A stretch of 64,000 bases of DNA from Acacia acuminata (GCA_019022655.1 JAFJYI010000119.1:806001-870000); one strand, 5' to 3'. Counted from the first letter of the stretch, positions 37,628 through 50,496 are shown. Made by a program: numbers and translations. The notes: generated by a model from the sequence alone, not told the origin.

Positions 37628-38618
37628 ACCATCAAATGATGTTGCCCGTAGCCCCTCCCACTGTATCTATGTCATACCCTCGATATTACAACATTCATCA
37701 GAGTATTATCGCAGTGCTCAGTGGACAAAATAGTAATACATAGTATACTAATAATAAAATATTCGATTACATAAAAGGAGTTCCCTACAGGATTCATACA
37801 AAATAGTACAGTAATCCAAAATATTGTTGTTACATATTGCTTACAAACTCCAAATAGTAATGTTAAAACTAAAACAACAGGTAACCATCCCTAACTATTA
37901 ATCAAGTCTGCAACCATTAGTTGCCTATGTCTGCCGCCTTATCCTTAGAGCCATGTCCCTTGCATTGTTCAAGTCTTGAATTTTGGGAAATGTCTGGTAT
38001 TCAAACGAATCTCAGAGTAACAATTAATCTCACATAGAATGCATAAACAGTGCATGAAGGTCAACCACAAATAGTCCACTACAACATATTCAACAATCAG
38101 CGATCACGTATCACAAGCAGTACTGTATACAAACAATGTTCACAAATAGCATCCACTACAAAACCAGATCCAACTGTGCCATTACTATAGCACTGAGAAT
38201 TCAACTAGGCATTAACCCATATCATCTGAATGCGACTAGGTTTCGTGGCACAAGGACCACTGGTTCACTAGGCCCTACCGCCCAACTACATGGAAGACAC
38301 CCCATGGATGGTTCTTCTAGCAATCGACTCACGAGTGGTGCCAGACCTTTCTCAATGATTGTTCAAATATGCATATATAGTCATACATAATATGTGAGAG
38401 AAGAGTTACTACCTATACACTTTTCAAATTTCTGACTTGGCTCTGAATTCTTTGGTTGCTTCGGGCAAGCGTCAAATCCTATAGTTACACATTTATGGAC
38501 AACAGAGTATTACTTATTCAAGTTCTTCACATTCTTAAAGTATTAGGGTTGGGTGTATCTAAACTATCTTATTATGCCTAATATGAAGTTAAGGGCCCAC
38601 ATTAATTCTTAAGAGCTT

Positions 38619-40644
38619 ATTTCTATTAGTTCTCTATGTTTTTGATGTTTTGATGATAACAAATATAATGTAAATAAGTTAATAGATTCATGATTAAATC
38701 ATGTTTTATATAGTTAACTTGAACCTATAATGTGTTTGGAAGTTTTGCATTGGTTGCCTCAAGCTAAAATGGTTTTACCTTGGAGTTAATAAATTAAATC
38801 TATGCAAGCCTCTAGTTAAATCCGTGTATGCCTCTAGTTAAATGATGGAAACGATTTAAATAACTATTGTTAGCTCCAATGAAATATTTAATTGCCTCGA
38901 GTCATGTGTTTTAATCTTGAGATTTTGAAACTATCGATTTTGACTCTTGAATATCAAGTTGATGACCCAAGTCATTGACTCTAGGCAAACACTTATTGAC
39001 TCTAGTTGATCTCTCATTAGGTCTATTTCTTGGAGAGCATCGGCTTTAAATTTTGGCATATCAAGTTAATGACTCAAGTCATTAACTTCCTATATCAAGT
39101 TAAGCTTTCAATTCTCTATTTTTTTTTAAAGCATCAACTTTGACTCTTAATATCAAGTGAATGACTCAAGTCATTAACTCAAGTCATTCACTTCTTATAT
39201 CAAGTTAAGCTTTCAAATTGTCTATTTTTTTGGAAAGCATCAACTTTTACTCTTGATATCAAGTTAATGACTCAAGTCATTAACTCAAGGAAAATACTTA
39301 TTGACTCAAGTTAAGTCTTTCATTGGTCAATTTTTTTAAAAGTATCGACTTTGACTCTTGCATATCAAGTTGATGACTCAAGTCATCAACTCAAGGCATG
39401 ATTTTTAAACTTCAAGTTAAGAGATCAACTTGCAGATTTTTCAAAGCCATCAACTTTAACTTTTGCATATCAAGTTAATGACTCTAGTCATTAACTCAAG
39501 GCATGACTTTCAAGCTTCAAGTCAGAAAATTGAACTTGGGAATTTCGAAAGGAATTACTCTTGACTTTTGCTTATCAAGTTAGTGCCTCTAGTCACCAAC
39601 CCAAGGCAATTATTTTTTACCTCAAGTCAAGTTGTAATTTCCTTCGACTTGCGTTTTTAACTTGTGGAAAACGAATTTGCCTCTAGTCAAAGTTTCAAGT
39701 TAACTTCTTCTAGACTTTAATTCTCTTATAAAATTATTCTTGCCTCAAGTCAATACCTCCAGGAATCAACTCTTTAACTCGAGAGTCATATCTTTCTAAT
39801 TATCAAATCACCATCTCAGGAAAATCAAAATCAATTGATTATGATTTTATTTCTTTAGATCATTACTCATTACTATTCATAATTGCATTTAATCAATTTG
39901 TTAATGAGTTACAGATTATTAGAATGAGGATCAATACAAGATATTGACTAAAGCAATCCGGCATTCTTAAACTTGCCTATTCGAGAAACTCAACCAACAG
40001 ACATACCTCTGCAACATTCTGGGCAAGAATATTTCATTTCCTTAGCTGGATCTCAACGGTCATAATCACAATTACAGGAATAATGACGGCGATTATTCCG
40101 ACCCTACTGCTTCATCTCTAACGATCATTTTAAAGAGCCTCAATGGATAGTTCTTAAATCTTCAACTACTATAAATACTCAAAGGATTGAATCTATCAAC
40201 AAGAACCACTGCATACAATGAGACAAGGCATTCAAAGCGATTAATTTCTATTCTATTTATATCTTCGGATACTATTGAGCTTCAGTGTTTATTACTTATC
40301 TGCTCTGTGAGAGAGTTTTATCATTTGTTTTACATTCATTCAAATCTCAAGGTAGTGGTATCTTGAGTGTGGGTGTACGATTACAACTTGAAAGGGAGAG
40401 TGAGTCCTAGGAAGAAAGGATCATCCTGAGTTACAGAGTGTGTAATTGTATTTGTGAGATAGTGAAAATCCCAGAGTGTCTGGGTACTGAACATGGGTCA
40501 AGAGTTAGACCGAACCAATATAATTCCTCTGTGTCATTTCTCTTTACCTTTCTTACTGTTTTCATCGTTTATCTATTGTACGTTGAAAGAATTTTTGAGA
40601 TCACCTATTCACCCCCTTCTAGGTGATATTCCACCTTCAATTTC
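38619..40644 (+). mobile_element. SIRE/Maximus-like Copia solo LTR, copy 3 (2016 bp)
   Basis: It runs from TATTAGTTCTC (38624; the family start TGTTAG with G to A) to CCACCTTCA (40639), flanked by the exact TSD ATTTC (38619-38623, 40640-40644). It contains TTTTGATGATAAC near the start, a TATAAATAC box near 40170, GGGAGAGTGAGTCC, and ATTCACCCCCTTCTAGGTG at the 3' end. Confidence 0.82.
38900..39785. repeat. Array of TGACTCAAGTCA palindromes
   Basis: Recurring units ATCAAGTTAATGACTCAAGTCATTAACTCAAGG, here shown only by their core TGACTCAAGTCA, with period near 90-110 bp and variable decay. Confidence 0.88.
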
Positions 40645-41140
40645 AACTCTTGCAATTTGATGCTACAACTAAAGCCCTTACTTTCTCATTCTTGAACAAA
40701 ATCCAGAATTTGGCACAATTTTCAACCTACTTTGAAAATTCATAACCCATTGTACAAATATTCCATTATAGTGATTCCAAAGGCTATGTAACCATTGTTG
40801 AGTCTAGTTTCAAATAAAAATGCCTCCCACAGTCAGACACATGCATACTGTTGCAGTTTCAACAATTATTATACATTGTCCAGAAAGGCATTCCAGATTC
40901 AGTGATTAACTTCAAAAATTAATAACTCAGCATGTACAGATCTAAATTAGCCATATGGCCTATCAAATTAAAGCTTTTCACGTCTAGCTTAAATCTGGAA
41001 AATTTCATAACCATTGGATACCATTTACTTTTCCATGAACACGTCAAAATTGGGTTGCCAGGCAGGAAATCAAAACTACCAGGATTAGGGTTTTGTCCAA
41101 TTCAATTCTAATTTTTTCCCTCAACTCTACCCAACACAAT

Positions 41141-44100
41141 TTTCACTACTAACAAAAAAGGTTTTCAACGTCCTAATTTTGACACAATTTACGTCCCTTT
41201 TTTAGGGATGTCTTTGAGGGGGACGTAGTAAGAGATAGAGATATGGCATCCCCAAAAAATAAAGGACACCAAAAGAAGAAGTTACAGCATCCCAAAAATA
41301 TTTTAGGACGCCAAAAATCATGTTGAAGGCATCCTAAATGAATTTTCGGACGCCATAACTTCAAAATTAAGCAGAAAGAAACGCCTTAAAGATGATTTTT
41401 GGCGTCCCAAGCAGTTTGGGGCGCCAAAAATAATTGATAAGGTGTCCCAAAATATGTTTTGGGACGCCAAAAATCATTATAAGGCATGCCAAAATCGTAA
41501 TTAAAACAGGATAATGGATTAAAGTATCATTACGTAAAAAACACTATCATAATGATACAAGTTGGTAAGATACAGTAAGTGATGAAAATTGGTAGACTAG
41601 TCCTATAGAATAAAATGTGCAACATTGGACAGTGAACAAAATTGTAGAAGCTCAACAAATAAAATAAAGCTAACAACATGAATTCTATCAGTTTGAATAG
41701 AAGCAGTCATCTCTTTTAGAGGCTGGTCCTTAGATAAAGCTTGCCAATTAATTTGTCAAAGCATTTTAAATCTTTCATCCAGTGTAACCAACCCAACTTT
41801 TGGATCCACAATACAAACCACTCCAACTTTATTGATTATGCCAAAACTTGCAACTATATAACCCAATCTTGTTTATTTTATCAATTAATGACAAAAACAA
41901 AATGATCTCCAAGAAGAATACAGACTTCACATGTTCACCAATATATATACACACTTCACCTCTGTAAAGTAGATCGCAAGTCATTAAGTGCTTCGTCTGC
42001 ATCAACTATCAAGTCAATTCCCTCCTTAAGTAGCTAAACTGCTTCCTATAAGTTAAAAATGCAAACAACATCATGTTGGTTAACCATGTGAGTAATACCA
42101 CTTCTGCTGCGAACTAAACTAAATAAAGTATCCACAAGGTGAAAACAACTCATGCTATCTATAACAAATAAACCAGTCAAGCAAAGGATCTCACATCAAT
42201 GAAGAGCCCATCAACTTAGCTAAAAAGTTTAACTAGTTCAATGCACATCAACAAGAAAACAACAATATTTAACTATAATTACCTCAGCTTTAAATTCCGA
42301 TGCTTGAAATTTATTTTCCCTACTCAACCTAACGATAACATCAAAAAAGAGAACATCAAAATTATTCAAACTAACATATGAGAGGGAAGAATCATATGAC
42401 AAAAGGAATATGATTACAAATACACTAAAGAAAGGAAAAAGGGAATTCTGTAAAGTTAAAAACTCATTAAATCTGCTACAGGCTCTGTGTCAACCATAAT
42501 CCAACAATATCACACCCTCTAAATTAGAAAGCATCAATGTTAAGAAATTTCAAAACTAGGACCTAAAGTGTGAGTTAACATTGGTTCAATTTGTTTTACC
42601 TTCTAACCTCTTTCAATGACCAAACACAAAGTAAAGGATTAGAGGAAGCGAACTCTAGCTTTTGCACTAAAACAATCATCGAAAAGTTGATTCCACTTTC
42701 AAATCCTTCTAATATGAAGCTTCATTTCCTGACCGCACTTCTAGTTTGGGGCTTAGCTTTAACATCAGCATCCTGTTCACAATATTTCAAAGCAAAAATA
42801 GTTCAGATTGGTTGAATTATTTGAATAAATTAAAGAGAAAGAAAATATCAACATAGGAACCTACTAATCAATCTCATGTTTGTAAGCATCATGATAAAAT
42901 AATGAGGCAAAAAAAAAAAGCTACATCCCTTAACTCATTTTCCCTCTTTAAGGCTTTAAATATATTCAGTTAGACAAACAGAAAAAATAGAATAATTATA
43001 AGAAATTCAATGAAACAGTAGGTAAAACAATCCTACAACCAATGTACCTTAACTCATTTTCCCTCTGCGCACAAGCATAGTCCTTTCTGTTCTGTTTCAT
43101 TCTTTAATTATATTTAATATTTAATCTTTTCATCTTCCAATGGTTTCATCCAGATTCTAGAGAACAAAGATAAGATATTAATTTTTCATAGGTGACTCAG
43201 TGCACAATGTACCTATGGTAAATGCAAGTAAATATAGTTCTTAACTGCTGCAGGATTGTGATTTTCAGTACCCTTGCTCCATTCATAACAATCCTATAGC
43301 CATCCATAAGAATTCAAAAGTCATCAAGAACAGAATGGAAGGGACAAATTCAGTAAAAAAAACAAAAGCTGAGTAGAAAGCTCATGGGAGAACAAAAGCT
43401 ACAATTATTCTGCTTTTCTAGATTCAGAACCAATTGCAATCCTACATATGCATGATATGCTAACCCAAACATCTAAACCTAAGTAGCAGGATGAGTTTCA
43501 GCAGCTTGAATTATATCTTTGAACACTCCCACATCAAAATGGTATTCTAATAAATATAAATATAATAATAATCAACCAAATCATTGAATATTTAAATTTA
43601 TCGATCTTGCATTTTCAATTTTCGTTTATAACAGATACAAACGACGACTAAAATCAAATCGAGATCAAGATTCAAACATACCTTAAATCTATCCCTGAAT
43701 CTTTGCTTCACATTTTCAGAAGATTCGTTGTTCATATCCTCCACGTGATCTTCGTTGTCGGACATTTTTACCACTCACTAACAACAAACCAAAATCATGA
43801 GATTTGACTCCCGATCTAGCTCAAAATCAAATAAGAACAGTGAACCAAAATCAAAATCTAGTTCCTTAAGAGATTTGGCTCCAGATCTACGTTTGTTGCC
43901 TCCAAATTTGCATTCGTCATCGCTATCGACGGGTTAGTACTCATCGTTGCGTCCAACACCTTGGGGTTAGGGCTCGGCACCACCGTCGTTGCTAGTTAGT
44001 GCTAGTAATAGGGCACAAAGCTAAGTTGATATGGAGTCGAGGGAGATGAAATGAATCTGAGAAACTGAAGGCAGAGATGAAAATGAGCACAAGATATTTC

Positions 44101-44460
44101 AAAAAAAAAAAAAAAAAGAGAGACAAAGTCATGGGTTTGGTGTAATTTTTGGCGTCGTGATATAACTTTCAGGATGCCAAAAATGCTGATTTAGGCATCC
44201 TGACTTCTTTTAGGATGATAAAAAAACTTCCCTGGCGCCAAAAAAATTTCCAAAATGCGCCAAAAAATTAATTTTAGGTGTCCTGAAAATTTTTGAGACG
44301 CCTAAAATAATTTTAGGCGTCCCAAAAAAATTTTTAGGACGCCTAAGTATCAAAGTTCAAGCAGATAATTACAAGAATGCCACCGCCTTTATTTTTTACT
44401 TTCCTTTTTATAATAAAGACGTCCTTTAGGGAGGTAAGATCCTCTTTTGTAGTAGTGTTT
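41141..44460. mobile_element. Non-autonomous CACTA transposon (3314 bp)
   Basis: It begins CACTACTAACAAAAAAGG at 41144 and ends CTCTTTTGTAGTAGTG at 44457, with TSD TTT on both sides. Both sub-terminal regions carry GGCGTCC/GGACGCC words in alternating orientation, as in En/Spm elements. No transposase was recognised. The interior contains exon-like segments on the - strand. Confidence 0.88.
41957..43765 (-). pseudogene. Captured gene-like exons inside the CACTA element
   Basis: The - strand shows a clean first exon (43765-43682) encoding MSDNEDHVEDMNNESSENVK then QRFRDRFK, ending in a GTATG donor. Further exon-like stretches follow: GVFKDIIQAAETHPAT near 43510, LSRENKFQASEFKAE ending in GAG/GTAATT near 42283, and at the end LLKEGIDLIVDADEALNDL to a stop near 41957, preceded by an AG acceptor. 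Some pieces contain stops (for example TAG in the last exon). The product is not recognised. It looks like host coding DNA captured by the transposon and decaying; a CACTA-encoded protein is the alternative. Confidence 0.45.
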
Positions 44461-45611
44461 GCATTTTAAACTCATTGGAAACATCAAAATGGACAAAATC
44501 TTATTCCTTATGTCTGTCCTATTTTGGCCAAAATTAGGGCTAGGGGAAGACAAAGTGGATTTTCCAAGTTTTCATTCCATAAACACCATGAGTTATCCTC
44601 TAATGACTTCCTTACATATGTTTTAGCCCTAAATCTTTCTTTTCCTCTTTTCTATTAATTTGGGCAGAACATCTCCTTCATCTTCCATACTTCCAAAATT
44701 ATAGAAATTTAAGAAGAAAACACTACAACCACCAACAAGACCAAAAACAACATCAATAAGACCAAATTCATCACTTACATAGGCCCTAGCTTAAGGTTCT
44801 TGCAAATTCCTTCCTCTTGACCTCTAGGGTTTTTTTCAACCTTGCTAAGAACACCATTAATCACCATACCAAGTGAGCTTATTAGGGCTAGGAGTTACCA
44901 AGATTAAAGAGTTAGAACAGATGAAGAACTTGAGGTCACATACTCACCTCTTCCTCTTGATTTCCATTCCTTGTTTTTCGGTTAGCTCCTTCCTTGGCTC
45001 CCTTCTTTGGCTTGGCTGACTTTGGTGGAGAAAAACGAAGATTAGTGTGTCTTGAAACTGCTTGGTGAGCAAGCACATGGGCCCACCTCCCTCTTTAGCC
45101 GACTTTCTCTCTTCTTTCCCTTCTTTTTTATTTTATTTTATTTTATCATGTGCTAAAATGTGTTCCATACTCTTCCTCTCTTGCTTTGACCAATTTGGCA
45201 CATGAATATGAGGCTTATGGCTTACATTTTTTGACCAAAGAAGTGTGTCCATATGACGATTAAAAATTCCAACTTGTTGGCCAAGTTTGACATGTGGCAA
45301 CAAGATAGGCAAGAAAAGGTGAATGATGATAATGTGACAAGCCTTGATACTTGTTCACACTTGTAATTCACCAATAAATTTCCCATTTGGCCCTATCATT
45401 TCTTTTCCGTTTATTGGCCAAAATTAATAGCCTTGGTGAATTAAATGGATGTTAATCCCATGTGACTCATTTTTGTGTCAAAATGTGTCCCAAAAATTAT
45501 TGTTTGGTAAAATCAAGTACTTAACCAAAAATCACTATGTTATTCCATTGAATACACACATTGTACAAGGAATTTTGATAAGCTAAGTTTAAGATATTAC
45601 ATTTGTCCCCC

Positions 45612-45850
45612 CGTACAATAAATTTTGTCCTCGAAATTTGTTGCCATCTTAGGACATAAACTCCGAATAACGTTTCTTCATGTCTTCTTCTACTTCCCAA
45701 GTTGCCTCCTTAAGAAATAACTCTTTCTTAACCACTTTCACAAATGGGATACTTCTGCGTCTAAGCCATTTTTATTGACAATCAATGATTTGTTCTAGCT
45801 CTACCACATACATATGGTCATCTTGTATATCAATATCTTCATACTCAATA
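45612..45850 (-). pseudogene. Chromodomain integrase C-terminal relic (Tekay/Del-like)
   Basis: Read on the - strand: EDIDIQDDHMYVVELEQIID, then after a TAA KWLRRRSIPFVKVVKKELF, KEATWEVEEDMKKRYSEF and a stop. The EATWEVEEDMKKRYPxLF ending is characteristic of chromovirus integrase chromodomains, which help target insertion to chromatin. It lies directly before the polypurine tract and LTR as expected. It is cut at 45851 by a CACTA end and has an internal stop. Confidence 0.78.
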
Positions 45851-46400
45851 CACTAGTACAAAAAAAGCTTTTAAGACTGGACAAAAAATGCCTCGTAAGA
45901 CCGGATCAGGGACTGGTCTCACTACAGGCGATCTTATAAGTCTATTACTTTTAAGACCGGATGTGTGATGAGTCTTAAACAATTGTATTTAGGCCGAACT
46001 TTTAAAAGATGAAGTCTTAAAAATCGTACTATATAGACCTGACATCATTTTTATTAGGTCTACAAAGACCAACTTTTAAGACCAAATGAATAAATACGTC
46101 AGTCTAAAAAGTCTAACTTTTAAAACCGGATATTTACACACCCAACCATTCTTAAAGGTCTGAATTTTTAGATATTCTGTATGATACATTCGGTCTTAAA
46201 ACTCTGAATTTTTAGACTAGTTGTGCAATACATCCAGTCTTAAAAGTCATACTTTTTAGACCGTCTTCATGATACAGCCGGTCTTAATAGTAGGACTTTT
46301 TAGACCTACTATGTAATACATCCTGTCTTAAAAGTTAGGACCAAATTTTTTTTAGACTTGTTATTTGTATCATCCGATCTAAATTTTCTCATATTTTTTC
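45851..46400. mobile_element. Second CACTA-type element end
   Basis: It starts CACTAGTACAAAAAAAGC. For about 540 bp the words TTTTAAGACCGG, GTCTTAAAAGT and TTTTTAGACC recur in both orientations, the sub-terminal repeat layout of CACTA elements. No matching opposite terminus was found in the window. Confidence 0.65.
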
Positions 46401-47214
46401 TTTGATCTATTTCTTTCTCATACACATCCACCACTCAATCCATTACCTAAAAAATAGTACTTTAAGCTACAAGCTATCAACAATCCATTATGAATTATTG
46501 GAAATGAATACAAATATTATTCACCATGAGTTATGTTCTTAATGAATATACTAAGATAGTATAACACCTAAATGAATATATATAATAAGATCAGTTACAA
46601 TACAATGAGTTACAATGACAACACCTAAATGAACATATATGCCCAATTCACCATGCCTTGATCAAATTCTCACCCAACTAAGATTATTCCAGTCAAGATC
46701 ATGAACGTCCACCTCGTCGCCCAACTGCCACCCTTTTTTAATCATGGAAATGACCGTTGGGACATTTAGATTCTTGCGTGTTAAAATTTTCCTACCAACG
46801 TGCCCCCATGATTTTTGAACTTACAACCTAGACTCAGGAGGATTAGACGATCTTTCTTAGCACCACTATTCTGTCCCTCCTCCATTTCTCAGAAGGATAT
46901 TTGAAACTCACCACACATTGAATAAGTTCTTAAGACAAACGAAAAAGAAAAGGTAGAAAGAAAATGGAAGAAAGAAAAGAGGTTAGGTGGCTGACCAACA
47001 ATAAGGAAAGGTTCTGGCTGGAAGGATCCATAGAGGACCTAACGGCTCTCACAGAAGGAGAAAAAAGCATGGTTGATACATTTGGTTTCCTACATGTATA
47101 CCTCACAAATATGCATGTTTATACCCTCATAAATAAGTTTATATGTACTTCTTTCTCTTATACTTCTCTCTTATTTACCGTTATAAAGATAATAAGTATG
47201 TATAAAATAAACTT
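46401..47214. other. Unassigned sequence
   Basis: May be interior of the CACTA element. A short + strand ORF (46964-47242) opens MEERKEVRWLTNNKERFWLE but has no recognisable domain and runs into repeat sequence. Confidence 0.4.
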
Positions 47215-47675
47215 ATTTTTCCAAGTATACCCTTATTTATGAGGGTAAATAAGAGAGAGAAATAGATTAAATATAAGTATCACCAACCTTTTAATTAATA
47301 CAATACATATAATTAATGAGGAGAAAAAAACTCACTAAATATTCAGACAACTAATACGGGGTTCTTATAAAAAAGAAATTTAAATTTTGGGCTTTTATAA
47401 AGAGGACCAGAGGGAGTAGTTAAAAATTATATTATAAATATGTCTAAAATAAACTTTGTTTTCCAAGAATGTCCTTATTTATGAGGGGTAAGTAAGAGAG
47501 AAAAATAAAATAAATATAAGTATAACCAACCTTTTAATTAATGTAATACATATTTAATGAGGGGTAAACAAAAAGAAATCATTAAATGTTCAAAAATTCT
47601 TGTCAGCCTCTTATAAAAAGGACCAAGACAATTTAAATTTTGGGTTCTTATAAAAAAAAAGATAGGAGGGAGTAG
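47215..47675. repeat. Two tandem mariner/Stowaway-like repeat units
   Basis: Two about 240-bp units each run from TTTTCCAAG(T/A)AT through CCTTATTTATGAGGG and ACCAACCTTTTAATTAAT to a GGAGGGAGTAG-like end. Plant Tc1/mariner and Stowaway-related ends have the complement CTACTCCCTCC. Confidence 0.6.
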
Positions 47676-47927
47676 GATGTGACACTTACACGGACACTTA
47701 CAGGAGGAGTAGGGAGTAAAACTAAAATGAAAGTAAACTTTAAGGACCACCAATTATATCAACCCAAATGGATTCCTACAGTGTGTTTGAAGGTTGAAGT
47801 GTCATTTTCTCTATTCTTTCTCAGGAGTTTGGAGTTTGGACCATTAATTTTTTAGCACTTTGAAGTTTGAAATATATAATGAACATGTTCTTCATCCCAC
47901 ATACCAATTATAAGTCTGCCTCTCTAT

Positions 47928-48179
47928 GTGAATCACACCTCTGCTCCAACTTTTCCACACAAAGTCTTTGCCTCTATTTTCTCTCATTTAATTAATAACT
48001 TTGAGGAGGATCATAGCAATTGGTGTTATTCGAATCTTGAACAAGAAAATCAGGCATTACCTAACCCGTTTGCCAAGAACCATGGGGGAAACACCGATAA
48101 TAATGAATCAAACGAATCTCAAGAAGAAATCCTCATATGTGCTTTGAATTTACTGGATTTGGATCTGAATAGACTTTAG
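47928..48179 (+). CDS. Small ORF, unrecognised
   Basis: An 83-codon frame reading MNHTSAPTFPHKVF then FASIFSHLINNF, an acidic Asn/Glu-rich stretch, and EEILICALNLLDLDLNRL before a stop. Composition looks more protein-like than neighbouring repeat DNA, but there is no homologue that I recognise. It could be an exon relic; the gene call is weak. Confidence 0.2.
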   Translation: MNHTSAPTFPHKVFASIFSHLINNFEEDHSNWCYSNLEQENQALPNPFAKNHGGNTDNNESNESQEEILICALNLLDLDLNRL

Positions 48180-48189
48180 AAAATCTAGA

Positions 48190-50120
48190 ACCTTCCCATC
48201 TTCTTCTTAACCGAACGTGGAGGAGGAGAATTAGAGTCGGACTTCCATGGGTGATCTTCGGAGGCGCGTGAGGAAGCATGTGAAACCTTTACAATTCTCA
48301 CACTGGGATAAAAATTCTCTCTTACACATTGTAAGGATGTAATCTGTTTCCTACTCAAAATCCCCCAATCTTGAGTAACCCTCACAAAGATAGAATGATT
48401 ACAACGAAAGCATACTTCTCTCTATATGAGACAAATAATGATTAACACTGAAGTACAAGGTGAAAGTATCATTATAGAGCCTCGGTCGGGTAAGATTCAG
48501 ACTATCGGCATATCAACATTGTAGGCATAAACTCTCATCTGCATTTATCTTGAATGCCTCTCCTTTTATGGTCAATGAAGAGCAAGTGACCGTTGAGAAC
48601 ATTTTTCCCATTGAGTATCTTAGAATATGATCGTTGAAAGTAGCTGTTGAAACTTCTGCTCTTTCCGCTGTTTTTTTGCCATTTAACAAAGTTAAATGAC
48701 TGTTGTGACCTTTGTTGCTTTTGAAGTTAATTCAACTTTAATCACCTGAAACTTATGCATAAATGAGATTAGTAACATTAAGAAGTAGTATAAGTGAATT
48801 CAATGTGTAATCAGATGCTTATCCGAAGTATCAAAATTATTGAGACGATGATTGTTAAAATACGGTGAATTGAACATGCACACAAGTGTGATTCAAGATC
48901 ACTTGAGTGATACCTTGTCAGTTGAGTGCTTGCAGTGTAACTTGGGTGCTCAGACGAACTATGACTGGTAGTGAAGTGTTAAAGAATGGCTAATCACTCG
49001 AGTGCTTGAAATATAACTCGAGTGATCTTCTATTGTTTGAAAAATGCTATCAGGTAACTTGAGTGATTTTATGGATTACTTGCACAAGTTTGCAAGTGAT
49101 CTCAGATCACTCAAGTAATCTTATGTTAAGATCACATCACTCTTGATTCATCTATGAGTGCCTCACTAAAACTCCGCAAGTTAGCACCATTACTCGAGTG
49201 ATCACCAATTCACTCGCGTGATCTTGAGCATATCACTCAAGTATTAAAAACCATCACTCGAGCGATCTGCTCCAACTCTTAGAACCTTTATGAGTCACTT
49301 GCAAATTCTTGCAAGTGACGCAGAATCACTCGAGTGCTTACCCAATTGCTCGAGTGGTCTCACACAACATCAAAATATTAATGAGCGACTTTCAAAATAT
49401 AGGTAGTTTGGCACAAAAGTCAGCTTCCAATGGGAAAAACTTTTTTAATATAAATCCAAATTTGATAAAAGACCTATCCCCAAAAAACTTTTAAAGAAGT
49501 CTTCTTTCCAATTCAAATAGAATCAGCTTTAAATTCTTTGTATTCCAAAAGTTTCGATTACATTCATAACAATTGGTCTAAAGTAGCATCTTTATACGAC
49601 TGAGACATTCCGAAATTCATATCTCTTCTAGTTGTTCTTTGTTGACTATGATCTTGATTTCGTTGAAACTCTTCTTGAGTCTAGTTCCATATGCAACAAG
49701 TTACATTCTAAACTCATTGTCTTCTGAAAGTTATGATATGAAGAATGAGAGCTATTTTGGAACATCATGAGAATATAATGAGAACATTGAGCTTTAAATT
49801 TCAAGATCCATACCTCTTTCATCTAAGTCTCTTTGAACTTGATCTTAGCTTTCTATGAAACAAATTTTGAGTTCTATTTCTTATGTAACAGGTTTCACTT
49901 CAATTGGATATATATTTTGTAAGATACATCCAAATTAGTGAACACATTATGAAATGACGTGAGAAATTCTAGTGTCAACTTCCAAATCTCATATCTTTTC
50001 ATTTAAACTCCTTTGAGCTTTATTTTGGTGCTTGTGTGTCACATTAGGAGTCTAGTTTCATATAAAATAAGTTTCACTGCAATCTAATTTGTAGTTTGAA
50101 AGCTATGACCAAATTACCGA
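48190..50120 (-). mobile_element. SIRE-like LTR fragment, copy 4
   Basis: On the - strand it shares blocks with copies 1-3, for example GGATGTAATC/TTACACATTGTAAGG and the segments around TATGATATGAAGAATGAG-type leader repeats. It contains an array of ATCACTCGAGTGAT motifs. Neither terminus is clean and no TSD was found. Confidence 0.5.
48885..49355. repeat. Array of (A)TCACTCGAGTGAT palindromes
   Basis: Units such as ATCACTCGAGTG, ACTTGAGTGAT and CACTCGAGCGATC recur through the interval, interspersed with CTTGCAAGTGA. Confidence 0.85.
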
Positions 50121-50496
50121 ACCTCTTTCATACTAAATGAAAACAAAGCATGCTTGGTTTTGGTGCAAGGTCAGCCAAGGCTTTTTTACTTAAACTAGGG
50201 TTCAAAAATTTTGAAGTATGGCTTTGCTGTGAGATGTCATAAATTATAAATGTCCATAACCCGATCTTAAAAAGCATGCATTGTCCCACTAAATTGCACC
50301 TTCGTGACAACCTTCTAGCGGAAGGCGCCTTACTAGTGGTCTTACAGTTTTGGCAGAACCATCCCACATGCTGCAAGGAATATTTTGTATTAAAATAAAA
50401 ATCACTTGATAAACCAGAGGAGAATCTACAGGCCGCTTCTTATTATATGCCTCACCTAATCGAAGGTAGTTGCAATACGTGAATCGAATTTTTGTG

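Larger units (their letters stand above)
37670..45601 (-). mobile_element. Tekay/Del-like Ty3 LTR (about 2.6 kb net), split by two inserts
   Basis: The + strand ends are TGTCATACCC (37670) and TTAAGATATTACA (45601). At the right end it abuts TTTGTCCCCCC, the complement of a polypurine tract, followed by a chromodomain relic, so this is the 3' LTR of a - strand chromovirus. Pieces are 37670-38623, 40645-41143 and 44461-45601; inserts are a SIRE-like LTR and a CACTA element. The left edge is inferred only from the terminal motif. Confidence 0.6.

Noticed and set aside
38136..38390. 84-codon ORF
   Set aside because: Inside the Tekay-like LTR, no domain, and not continued by neighbouring frames.
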